From Chloroflexota bacterium (GTDB lineage Bacteria > Chloroflexota > Limnocylindria > P2-11E): a DNA stretch of 64,000 nucleotides. Location: the NCBI GenBank assembly GCA_027310565.1, contig DAIDAP010000007.1, positions 103,483 through 167,482 of the forward strand. Direction: 5' to 3'. Shown here one piece after another: positions 41,272-49,313 of this stretch (within the stretch, counting starts at the first letter, position 1; every line of letters starts with the position of its first letter). The notes under the pieces are model-generated. The model saw only the letters and a program-made list of their open reading frames with translations, made no database searches and was not told the origin of the DNA. A program made the translations under genes and the position numbers.

Positions 41272-42398
41272 CGCGACGTCACCCGCTGCACGACCCCCGA
41301 TTCCACCATTACTCGTTCGGCTTCGGCGAGATACTCGGCCGTCGGGGATTGCGTGTCGAGCCATTCGAGGTAATCGCGCACGTTCTGCTCCACCGGGATG
41401 GTCGGCTCCCAGCCGAGCGTGCGCATCCGCGAGATATCGCTGACCGTGTGCCGCGTGTCGCCGAGCCGGAACTCGCCGGGCACGAGCGGCTCCATGTCGC
41501 TCCCGGCCGCCTTCAACATCAGGCGTGCGAACTCCAGGACCGTGACCGCTCGCCCGCCGCCGACGTTATAGGCCATGCCGTCGGCCGCCGAATTCTCGAG
41601 CGCGAGCACGTTCGCGCGCGCGACGTCCGCAACGTTCACATAGTCGCGGCGCTGCTGCCCGTCTTCGTAACAGACTGGCGGCAGGCCGGCTCGGATTCGC
41701 ATTGCGAAGCGCCGCGCGATCCCCGAGTACGCGTTGTAGAAAGAGTTTCGGGGTCCCTGAACGTACGTGTAGCGCATCGCGGCGGTGCGGATCCCGTAGC
41801 GCGCGCCGAGGCGAAAAGCGAGGAGCTCCGTCGCGTACTTCGAGACTCCATACGCGGTGTGCGGGTTGTTGCAGGTGGCCTCGTTGATGAGCAGCGGCTC
41901 CAACGGCTCGCCGCATTCCGGGCACCGGACGTCCCAGTCGCCCCGTCGAAGCTGCTCGATGGGACGTGGATCCGGATGGAAGACGGTCTCATCGCGCCCG
42001 CACCGGTACTCCCCCTCTCCGGCGACCGCCTGCGAGGAAGCGACGACGATCTTCTCGACCGGGTAGCGCGCCGAATCCGACACGATCAGCTCGAATAGGA
42101 GCGCTGTTGACTCGGTGTTCGTGTGAACGAACCGGCTGAAGTCGGGTAGGTAGTCCTGATACGCGGCGAGGTGCATCACGTACCGACAGTCCGAAAGCGC
42201 GCGCTCGAGCGCCGATCGATCGGAGACGTCACCGAGGATCAGCTCGGCCTCCCTCGACACCCAAGGCGGAACGCCTTTTGGGTGCACACGGAGTTGAAGT
42301 GAATCGAGGATCCGGACCGCGTAACCATGCTCGAGCAACGCCTCGACCGTGTGCGAGCCGATGAACCCAACGCCGCCGGTCACGAGAACTCTGTTCAA
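41268..42398 (-). CDS. Extended SDR sugar epimerase/dehydratase with a four-cysteine insert
   Basis: The 376-residue enzyme has TGGVGFIGSHTVEAL, SSQ near the catalytic serine and YGVSK (Tyr183, Lys187). Between them is an insert of about 45 residues with Cys133, Cys159-x2-Cys162 and Cys176, a likely zinc ribbon. The rest fits nucleotide-sugar epimerases (YTYVQGPRNSFYNAYSG, RRDYVNVADVA). In this operon it probably acts on a nucleotide-activated heptose or hexose. A TTG start overlaps the stop of hddA. Confidence 0.82.
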   Translation of the reverse strand: MNRVLVTGGVGFIGSHTVEALLEHGYAVRILDSLQLRVHPKGVPPWVSREAELILGDVSDRSALERALSDCRYVMHLAAYQDYLPDFSRFVHTNTESTALLFELIVSDSARYPVEKIVVASSQAVAGEGEYRCGRDETVFHPDPRPIEQLRRGDWDVRCPECGEPLEPLLINEATCNNPHTAYGVSKYATELLAFRLGARYGIRTAAMRYTYVQGPRNSFYNAYSGIARRFAMRIRAGLPPVCYEDGQQRRDYVNVADVARANVLALENSAADGMAYNVGGGRAVTVLEFARLMLKAAGSDMEPLVPGEFRLGDTRHTVSDISRMRTLGWEPTIPVEQNVRDYLEWLDTQSPTAEYLAEAERVMVESGVVQRVTSR

Positions 42399-43384
42399 AA
42401 GTTAACCAGCACCTTCGCGCCCTCGAAGTCGAAGTCGTAGCTCATCTCGCGGAGGCCCAGATCGGTCAGGGCATGACGGACAGAGGCCTTGACACCGCTG
42501 GGGCAGTACATCATGAGGAATCCGCCTCCGCCTGCGCCGATCAGCTTGCCTCCGAGCGCGCCCGCGGCACGTGCGGCGTCGTACCAAGCGTCGAAGCGCC
42601 GATCCGTGATCAGCGTCGAGCGGCGCTTCTTCGTCTGCCAGTGCTCGTCGAGCAGCCGTCCGAACGTGTCCAGCTCGCCACGCTCGAGAGCCTCCTTGAT
42701 CCGGTACCCGAGCTCCTTGGTCCGGTGCAGGTTATCGACAATCTCCTGATCACCTCGCTCCGTCTGCGTGCGCTGCGCCTCGAGGATCGGGTCCGCCCCC
42801 CGTGTGACGCCGGTGAAGAAGAGCACAACGCGACTGCGCAGCTCCTCTGCCGAGTCTTGGCTGATGTCGAGTGGACTGACGTGAACGTGGCCGTCCCGAT
42901 CGATCTCGAGGCAGGTCATACCGCCGAATGCGGCCAGGTACTGGTCTTGCTTGCCGACGGGATGGTTCGCCAGATCCATCTCGACGTGGCACGCGAACTC
43001 GGCGAGCGCCTTCGTGGGCACGCGTTCACGCTTCAGTTCGTGCAGCGCGAGGAGCAACGCGACCAGATAGCTTCCCGATGAGCCCAGGCCTGTCCCCGCC
43101 GGCACGTCTGCCATGGAGGCGATCTCCACGTTCTTCTCGATCTTGAGCAGCTCGAGCGACGGCCTCACCAGATCGTGCACGATGCCATCCGGGCTCTGCG
43201 CCTCCTCATACCTCGAGTACTTGACGCGAAGAAGGTCGTCCGCCGCAGGTCGGTTCACGTAGATGTACACGTACTTGTCGATCGCCGCGGACACCACGAA
43301 GCCGCCGTACTTCGCGTAGTACGAAGGCAGATCCGTCCCTCCGCCACCCAACGGAATCCGCAGCGGCGCGCGCGAGAAGATCAT
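42395..43384 (-). CDS. hddA: D-glycero-D-manno-heptose 7-phosphate kinase (GHMP family)
   Basis: The 329-residue GHMP kinase starts MIFSRAPLRIPLGGGGTDLP, the signature of HddA-type kinases, and has the ATP loop PAGTGLGSSGSY and the C-terminal GGKLIGAGGGGFLMMY. It would phosphorylate C1 of D-glycero-D-manno-heptose-7-phosphate between the GmhA and GmhB steps. The guanylyltransferase HddC that finishes GDP-heptose synthesis was not found in the window. Confidence 0.92.
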   Translation of the reverse strand: MIFSRAPLRIPLGGGGTDLPSYYAKYGGFVVSAAIDKYVYIYVNRPAADDLLRVKYSRYEEAQSPDGIVHDLVRPSLELLKIEKNVEIASMADVPAGTGLGSSGSYLVALLLALHELKRERVPTKALAEFACHVEMDLANHPVGKQDQYLAAFGGMTCLEIDRDGHVHVSPLDISQDSAEELRSRVVLFFTGVTRGADPILEAQRTQTERGDQEIVDNLHRTKELGYRIKEALERGELDTFGRLLDEHWQTKKRRSTLITDRRFDAWYDAARAAGALGGKLIGAGGGGFLMMYCPSGVKASVRHALTDLGLREMSYDFDFEGAKVLVNF

Positions 43385-43469
43385 CGGGGCGCGACTTCGG
43401 CGCGGCGCGCGGCGTCGCACGATTGACCTCTCGGCTTCCCGACGAACGCGACGATCCGAGCGATCACGA

Positions 43470-44498
43470 TCAGTCCGGAATCGGCGTGGTCCTGCGACCA
43501 GCGCGCGCGTAGATAGCCTCGACCACCTCGACCGCGGCGACGCCATCCTCCGCGTCACCCAACGGTCGCGTACCGTCGCGGATCGCCGCGGTAAAGTCGG
43601 CCCATTCGGCGCGCCACGAGAGATCCGGTCCGTCGAAGCGCCAATGCGTTTCATGCGGCGGCTCACCTGGGGCGCGGCGCTCCCCGTGGGTCAGCGTTTC
43701 CACACCGTAATTAGCGCCCAGACCATCAACGGTGAGGTAGCCGGTCTCGCCAAGCAGCTCGAAACGGAAGACATTGCGCCACTGCGTCCAGCTGACGTGC
43801 ATGCTGGCGATGCGGCCATCCGCGGTGCGGAGCAGCGCGAAAGCATTGTCCTCGAGCGGCTCGATCGGCCACACCCACGTCGCCATGGCGCCGCAGACCA
43901 CCTCGAGGTCACCAAGGAACCATCGCGAGAGATCGATGACGTGGACCCCCTGATCAAGCAGCTCGCCGCCGCCGGCGAGCGCCGGGTCGCCGCGCCACTC
44001 CTTCTCATAGCCGGGTCTGCCGCCGTGGCCGTATGCGGCGCGCACGGCGAGCACACGACCCACCGTCCCACTCCTCGCCATGTCGTGAGCCTTGGCCAGA
44101 CCAGGATGATAACGGTGGTTGAATCCGACCTTCGCCACACGACGCGTCTGACGCGCCAGTTCGGCGACCGCGCGCGCCTGCTGCGCACTGATCGCGAATG
44201 GCTTCTCGCACAGCACATGCTTTCCGCTCGAGAGGGCAGCCATCGAGATCTCCGCCAGCGCATTGTTGACGGTCGCCACGACCACAGCGTCCACATCTGG
44301 ACGCGCGAGCGCTTCCGCGACGCGCGTCGTGTGCGCAGCCCCCAGCCGCGCACCGAGCGCCTCAGCTCGCTGCGCCTCAGTGTCCGCCACGACGACCACC
44401 TCATCGCCCGCGGCCGCAGCGACATCGGCCCTCCGGTTGCCGATGACCCCGCAGCCGACGATGGCGACCCGCAGGGGCAGGCGTTCCCCTACTGCCAC
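43470..44498 (-). CDS. Gfo/Idh/MocA-family oxidoreductase
   Basis: The 342-residue protein has the N-terminal NAD(P)-binding VAIVGCGVIGNRRAD, the CEKPFA motif, and the C-terminal beta-sheet domain with GGELLDQGVHVIDLSRWFLG. The family oxidises or reduces sugar hydroxyls. Its place between the SDR and hddA genes suggests action on the same nucleotide sugar. The start is an ATG/GTG overlapping the end of the SDR gene by about 10 bases. Confidence 0.9.
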   Translation of the reverse strand: MAVGERLPLRVAIVGCGVIGNRRADVAAAAGDEVVVVADTEAQRAEALGARLGAAHTTRVAEALARPDVDAVVVATVNNALAEISMAALSSGKHVLCEKPFAISAQQARAVAELARQTRRVAKVGFNHRYHPGLAKAHDMARSGTVGRVLAVRAAYGHGGRPGYEKEWRGDPALAGGGELLDQGVHVIDLSRWFLGDLEVVCGAMATWVWPIEPLEDNAFALLRTADGRIASMHVSWTQWRNVFRFELLGETGYLTVDGLGANYGVETLTHGERRAPGEPPHETHWRFDGPDLSWRAEWADFTAAIRDGTRPLGDAEDGVAAVEVVEAIYARAGRRTTPIPD

Positions 44499-45349
44499 GA
44501 CTTCCCCCGATCGCGGGGCACGATTCGGCGCAGAGTGAAGAGATCAGACGGGGCGATCTCCTCGGAGTGTTCGGGCCACCGCTCCCAGTCGTCGTATGGC
44601 GCCGCCACGAAGCGCCCGGTGATCGAGGCGGAGGTCGCCGACAGAAGGAACGCCGCGGCACGGGCTGCCACCTCGACGGGGACGCTCTTCTCTAGCCGCT
44701 CGCGCGTCTCCGCGTAGAAGTTGCCCGCGAACTCCGGTCCGGCGGCGATGGTCTCCTGATGGAGCCGTGTCGCGACAAAGCCTGGCGCGATCGCGTTCAC
44801 ACGGACGCGGTGGTCCGCCATCTCCATCGCCAGTGTCTCTGCGAGCCGCACCACACCCGCTTTCGAGACAGCGTAGGCCGTGTAATTAGGGAACGGCCCA
44901 GCAGCACCGCCACCCGCAAGAAGCACGATCGACCCGCCTGTACCGGCGCGGATGAGTCGTGCGCAGGCCTCCCGAGCGACGACATACGTCCCGAACAGGT
45001 TCACGCGGACCGCGTCGAGCCAGGCAACGGGGTCTGTCTGCGGGACCGAGCCAATGGGACCGTAGACTCCCGCGGCATGCACGACGCCGGTGAGTGAGCC
45101 GATCTCTTCTGCGGCGTCGAACAGGGCGCGCACGGCGGTCGGATCGGTGACGTCCGTCGCGACAGCCACCACCCGGCCAGCGCCACCATCGCGAAGCCGG
45201 ATCGCTGCGGCCTCGAGCTCGTCCGTGCCGCGTGCTGCGATCGCCACGTCCGCTCCGCATCGCTTCGCCTCGAGCGCGCACGCGTAGCCGATGCCCATGC
45301 TGCCGCCCGTAATCACAATCACATGTCCCTCGAGCGATACGGACGTCAC
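44489..45349 (-). CDS. Classical short-chain dehydrogenase/reductase
   Basis: From the GTG overlapping the upstream stop the product has 286 residues. It shows the cofactor motif TGGSMGIGYACA, VHAAGVYGPIG, and the YAVSK active-site pair. The residue that normally supplies the catalytic serine is in LLAGGGAAGPFPN, where relatives have LSGGGA, so Ser is replaced by Ala. It is probably a sugar oxidoreductase working with the neighbouring Gfo/Idh enzyme; the substrate is unknown and activity may be altered. Confidence 0.85.
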   Translation of the reverse strand: MTSVSLEGHVIVITGGSMGIGYACALEAKRCGADVAIAARGTDELEAAAIRLRDGGAGRVVAVATDVTDPTAVRALFDAAEEIGSLTGVVHAAGVYGPIGSVPQTDPVAWLDAVRVNLFGTYVVAREACARLIRAGTGGSIVLLAGGGAAGPFPNYTAYAVSKAGVVRLAETLAMEMADHRVRVNAIAPGFVATRLHQETIAAGPEFAGNFYAETRERLEKSVPVEVAARAAAFLLSATSASITGRFVAAPYDDWERWPEHSEEIAPSDLFTLRRIVPRDRGKSWQ

Positions 45350-46662
45350 GTCGGCGATCCGGTGGGTGGCCAGATGGAGAAGGACACATCCCATCCGCTG
45401 GCACGGAAGTCAGCCTCGCGCGGCCGCAGGAAGCCCTTGGGATCGAGCAGTTGCGCGCGGCGAGTGGACGCCGCAAGCCGTACCGGGTCGAGGGTCTGGT
45501 AATCCGGCCATTCGGTCATGAGGATCACGAGGTCAGCGCCGCGGGCTGCGTCGTACGGCGTCGCAGAAACGACAAGGCCGGCGGGCGTCGGCTCCTCGGT
45601 CCAGTCGGCCTGTGGGTCGTGAGCCGAAACGGCGTGCCCGAGGGCGAGCAGTCGACGCGCGAGATCGAACGTGGGGCTGCGCCGCAACGTAGATGTCCCC
45701 GGTTTATACGTCGCACCGAGGAGACACACGGCGCCGTTGCTCGGCAGCGCCCCCGACACATTGTCGGCGAGCCTCGCCATCCTCTCCTCGTTGTAACGAA
45801 GCACCTCGCCGAAGAGCGGGGCGGACCCGCCCAGCCGCTCACGGTTCAGCTGATCGAGGACCTTCAGGTCACGCCCAAGTGTCCCTCCCGCGAAACCCAG
45901 GCCGGGCGCGAGGTAGGCCTTGGGGCCTACACGGAGGTCCGCGCGCAGCGCCAGAGCGACATCCGCGTAGTCTGCGCCCATCATTGCGCACAGGTCAGCC
46001 CAGTGGTTCGCGAGTGCCACCGAGGTTCCGAGGAACGCATTCAGCGCGTGTTTGACCATCTCGGAGCTCTCGAGGGACATCGGGTACACCTTCGCGTCCA
46101 TCGGCGCGAACAATTCCGCGACCGCTCCGGCAGCGCGAGCATCGACCGCACCGATCACGATATGGCCTGGCTTGAGGTAACACGCAAGTGCCTCGCCTAG
46201 CCTGAGGTTCTCCGGGGAATACACGAGCTCGAGGCTCGGGTCGAGCGCGCGGATCTGATCGCGCAGCTGTCGCGACGTACCGACGGGTACCTGCGCGGAC
46301 AGGACGATCACCGATCCGGGGGTAAGGTGCGTAGCGCATTCGACCGTGTCGGTCATTATCCGATCGATGACTGGCCCGCCCGTCCGGTCGAGAGCAGAGT
46401 CATGGGCGATGAAGCAGAACGTGCATCCGCGGACGCTCGCGAACTCGGTCGTGATCTCGAGCCGTCCCTCGTCGAGACCGCGGCGTAGCGCCTCGCCGAC
46501 GCCAGGTTCGCGCACAGGCGGCACTCCGCGCCGCAGCGCCGCGACCGCGGCAGGGTCGCGACCGACCGCACGAACGCTTCGCCCTAAGTCGAGCCACGCC
46601 GCCGCGATGGTCGAACCAAGGTGCCACAATCCGGCGACGGCGACGTGCTCGCTGGCCGGCAC
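45346..46662 (-). CDS. UDP-glucose 6-dehydrogenase-like protein lacking the catalytic cysteine
   Basis: The protein (438 residues from a GTG; a GTG at 46716 would add 18) is built like UDP-glucose/GDP-mannose dehydrogenases: VAVAGLWHLGSTIAAAW, VPVGTSRQLRD, SPENLRLGEAL and SSEMVKHALNAFLGT with the conserved Lys and Asn. The catalytic loop, normally GFGGxCFPKD, reads GFAGGTLGRD, so the thioester-forming Cys is Thr and the Lys is Gly. It cannot do the usual four-electron oxidation by the known mechanism. It may carry out a different redox step on a sugar nucleotide. Confidence 0.82.
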   Translation of the reverse strand: MPASEHVAVAGLWHLGSTIAAAWLDLGRSVRAVGRDPAAVAALRRGVPPVREPGVGEALRRGLDEGRLEITTEFASVRGCTFCFIAHDSALDRTGGPVIDRIMTDTVECATHLTPGSVIVLSAQVPVGTSRQLRDQIRALDPSLELVYSPENLRLGEALACYLKPGHIVIGAVDARAAGAVAELFAPMDAKVYPMSLESSEMVKHALNAFLGTSVALANHWADLCAMMGADYADVALALRADLRVGPKAYLAPGLGFAGGTLGRDLKVLDQLNRERLGGSAPLFGEVLRYNEERMARLADNVSGALPSNGAVCLLGATYKPGTSTLRRSPTFDLARRLLALGHAVSAHDPQADWTEEPTPAGLVVSATPYDAARGADLVILMTEWPDYQTLDPVRLAASTRRAQLLDPKGFLRPREADFRASGWDVSFSIWPPTGSPT

Positions 46663-46744
46663 ACAGCTCAGACTTCGGAGAGCATGACCGGCGCTGGAAT
46701 CCCGTGTCCGCGCCACCTCACCGTCTATCTGCGCCGCCTTTCAT

Positions 46745-47383
46745 TCAGACGCCCCTCCGCCCGAGAACCGTCGTTACTGTCTTGAGGATGATCACGACGT
46801 CGAGCCACATGCTCCGGCGAGCGACGTATTCCAAGTCGAGACGTACGCGCTCCTCGAAGGACAGAAGGTGCCGCCCGCTGACTTGCCAGAGGCCGGTGAT
46901 CCCGGGCTTCGCGGCCAAGACGGTGTCGGCAGCGGCGCCGTACTTCGCGAGCTCGATGTCGCCCAGCATCCGGGGTCCGACAATGCTCATCTCGCCGCGG
47001 ATCACGTTGAGCAGTTGGGGTAGCTCGTCCAAGAAGGTAGCGCGCAGCCACCTCCCCAGCGGAGTGACCCGGGGGTCATCGCGCACCTTCAGGGTCGCCT
47101 CGTACTCGCTTCGCAGCGCTTCGCTGACCAGGAGGAGGTCATGCGCCCCATCGGACATCGTGCGGAACTTGTAGGCCGTAAAAGGACGTCCGTACTGACC
47201 GACCACGACGCGCTTGAAGATCACCGGCCCGGGAGACGTGATCTTCACCGCAGCGGCGACCGCGAGCAGCAGGGGTGAACCGAGGGTTAACGCAAGCGCG
47301 GCGACGAACATGTCGAGTACGCGCTTCGCGTGGTTCCTGGGCGTTCCGGACCGCTGCGCGGAGCGCGCGACCGTGTAGCTCAT
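46745..47383 (-). CDS. Undecaprenyl-phosphate phosphoglycosyl transferase (WcaJ-like, small form)
   Basis: The 212-residue protein has one N-terminal membrane helix after KRVLDMFVAALALTLGSPL, then GPVIFKRVVVGQYGRPFTAYKFRTM, FLDELPQLLNVIRGEMSIVG and PGITGLWQVSGRH. These are the hallmarks of the monotopic bacterial sugar transferases that begin lipid-linked glycan synthesis by moving a sugar-phosphate onto undecaprenyl phosphate. The ATG is chosen because the longer open frame has no family character. It is the first gene of the leftward operon. Confidence 0.93.
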   Translation of the reverse strand: MSYTVARSAQRSGTPRNHAKRVLDMFVAALALTLGSPLLLAVAAAVKITSPGPVIFKRVVVGQYGRPFTAYKFRTMSDGAHDLLLVSEALRSEYEATLKVRDDPRVTPLGRWLRATFLDELPQLLNVIRGEMSIVGPRMLGDIELAKYGAAADTVLAAKPGITGLWQVSGRHLLSFEERVRLDLEYVARRSMWLDVVIILKTVTTVLGRRGV

Positions 47384-47516
47384 GGCCTTCGGTCGCCACG
47401 TCGCAGTGTTTTCCTTGGCATGGCGCACGAGTCTACACGTGCCCGGGTCCACGTTCCGATTCGATTCCACCGTAAGACACTCCAACCCTGCCGCGATCGC
47501 GCGACCTTGGGGCATC

Positions 47517-47574
47517 GGCCGGCGCCCGGCCGTCGGTGACGGCGTGTTGCCACCTTCCCGGTTGCCACTTCCCG
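47517..47574. promoter_or_regulatory. Inverted and direct repeats between two divergent polysaccharide operons
   Basis: Between the leftward sugar-transferase gene and the rightward FkbM gene lies a perfect GGCCGG-CGC-CCGGCC inverted repeat (47517-47531). It is followed by a direct repeat, GTTGCCACCTTCCCG (47546-47560) and GTTGCCACTTCCCG (47561-47574). This ~340-base stretch must hold the promoters of both operons; no clear -35/-10 pair was identified. Confidence 0.35.
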
Positions 47575-47722
47575 CCGGAGCGCGGACCATCGGCCGATAA
47601 GGACTCGACAGTTTGTTGCGGTCCAGTCGGCGCGCGTCCGGAAGCTCGCGGGAATCGCACGTTGCGCCGCCTATCGCCGCGCCCTGCTGCACGGGATCGC
47701 AGCCGGGGTCGAGCACGAGCAC

Positions 47723-48331
47723 GTGCCGTTCATCGAAGCCGCGACCGTCGTCGATGTTGGCGCTAACCGGGGCCAGTTTGCGCTCGTCGCGCGGCGCCGT
47801 TTCCCGCGTGCGACGATCCACGCGTGCGAGCCGCAGCCTGCGGTCGCGCGAACGTTAACTGCGCTGTTCGCGGACGATGCAGCGGTCCACGTGTACACAG
47901 TGGCGCTTGGGGCATCCACCGGCGAGCGCGAGCTGCACGTGACACGCGCGGACGATTCCTCGTCGCTGCTCCCCCCCACAGAGCAGCAGACGCGCGCCTT
48001 CCCGGGAACCGACGAGGTCGCTCGCATCCGCGTTCCCGTCGCGCGACTCGATGCGCTGCTGCCCGCCGCGCGAATCACGCGCCCCTGTCTGCTCAAGATC
48101 GACGTGCAGGGTAGCGAGCTCGATGTCTTGCGCGGCGCCGAGGGCACGCTGCAGGCCGTCGACCAGCTGTACGTCGAGTGCTCGTTCGTCGAGTTCTACG
48201 CGGGACAGGCGCTGGCGAGTGACGTAATCGCGTACTTGCGAGAGCGTGGCTTCCGCCTCGCGGGCTTCTCCCATCCGACCTACGATGCTTCCGGTGCATG
48301 CCTACAGGCGGACCTGCTGTTCGAGCGCTAG
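47723..48331 (+). CDS. FkbM-family methyltransferase
   Basis: From the first conventional start (GTG) the product has 202 residues with the SAM-binding VVDVGANRGQFAL, the acidic KIDVQGSELDVLRG and ECSFVEFYAG. FkbM enzymes O-methylate sugars or polyketides. The same frame continues upstream to about 47600 with a family-like N-terminus (AYRRALLHGIAAGVEHEHV) but contains no ATG, GTG or TTG there, so the true start is unclear and may be a rare codon. It is the first gene of the rightward glycan operon. Confidence 0.8.
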   Translation: MPFIEAATVVDVGANRGQFALVARRRFPRATIHACEPQPAVARTLTALFADDAAVHVYTVALGASTGERELHVTRADDSSSLLPPTEQQTRAFPGTDEVARIRVPVARLDALLPAARITRPCLLKIDVQGSELDVLRGAEGTLQAVDQLYVECSFVEFYAGQALASDVIAYLRERGFRLAGFSHPTYDASGACLQADLLFER

Positions 48332-48596
48332 AGAGAGCCGCGAGGGTGTCTGTAATGCGAATGAGTCAACGGCCACGTTACGCTACCCCCGTTTCACACC
48401 AGTAGCGGATCGCTTGGTCGGCGCGCTCAAAGGCGGGAACTTAAGGTTCGATCGCTTGCGGCGAGAAGCGCACGCTCGATGAGTGCCGCTACCGCGATCG
48501 TTTTAGGCGCATCGAGTCACATGAGGAAGTCGCTGGGTTCGCTTACCCATCGCACTCACCGGCGCACTCACCGGGCCAGAACGCGAGGGGCTTGAC

Positions 48597-49313
48597 GTGT
48601 CGCTCATTCAGCGTCTCGGACCGATCGTCGACCGCTGGCTCTACTACACGGCCCGCGCCAGCCGGGATGCCCTCCCGCCGGTGGACAGGGCCAACATCGG
48701 CTGCGCAAACGTTGTCGCGCCGGGCTGGGCGAACCTCGATAACTCCCCTAGCGCCTGGCTCGCGCGCCATGCCCGCATCCGGACGCTGCTATGCGCCCTC
48801 CGGGTGATCCCGCCAGGACTCGCGAGCGGCTGGCCGGCCGACCTGATCCTCCACGATGCCCGCCGTCCACTCCCGTGGGCGGACTGTGCACTCCGTTATG
48901 TCTACACCTCTCATCTCCTCGAGCATCTCTACCCCGATGAAGGCGCGCGGCTGCTCGGCGAGTGCTTCCGCGTGCTCCAGCCGGGCGGGTTGATCCGCGT
49001 CGTTGTGCCCGACCTCGAACTGTTCACGCGAAGGTACGTCGCCGCCGCTAGCGCCGATCCCACAGACGACTGTACCGTTCAAGCGGCCGCGCTCGGACTG
49101 CTGGACATCTGCGGCGCGCGCGCGCGATCATCCATCTCGCCGCGCAACCCGCATCGCTGGATGTACGACCGGCGGTCGCTCGCCGCTGCCCTCCGCGCTG
49201 CCGGCTTTGTCGATATCGTGCGGCGTGAGGCCGGCGTGGGCGAGGTCCCCGACCTAGCGACGCTTGATGTCCGCGGAGACGTCAGCCTGCACATGGAAGC
49301 GTGCCGCCCGTAG
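48597..49313 (+). CDS. SAM-dependent methyltransferase (Methyltransf_11-like)
   Basis: The 238-residue protein lacks the usual N-terminal DxGxG but has YTSHLLEHL, ECFRVLQPGGLIRVVVPD and a C-terminal helix region (HRWMYDRRSLAAALRAAGF), as in methyltransferases from polysaccharide loci. It probably modifies a sugar or lipid-linked glycan. It begins at a GTG 265 bases after the FkbM gene. I see no gene or clear signal in that gap. Confidence 0.8.
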   Translation: MSLIQRLGPIVDRWLYYTARASRDALPPVDRANIGCANVVAPGWANLDNSPSAWLARHARIRTLLCALRVIPPGLASGWPADLILHDARRPLPWADCALRYVYTSHLLEHLYPDEGARLLGECFRVLQPGGLIRVVVPDLELFTRRYVAAASADPTDDCTVQAAALGLLDICGARARSSISPRNPHRWMYDRRSLAAALRAAGFVDIVRREAGVGEVPDLATLDVRGDVSLHMEACRP

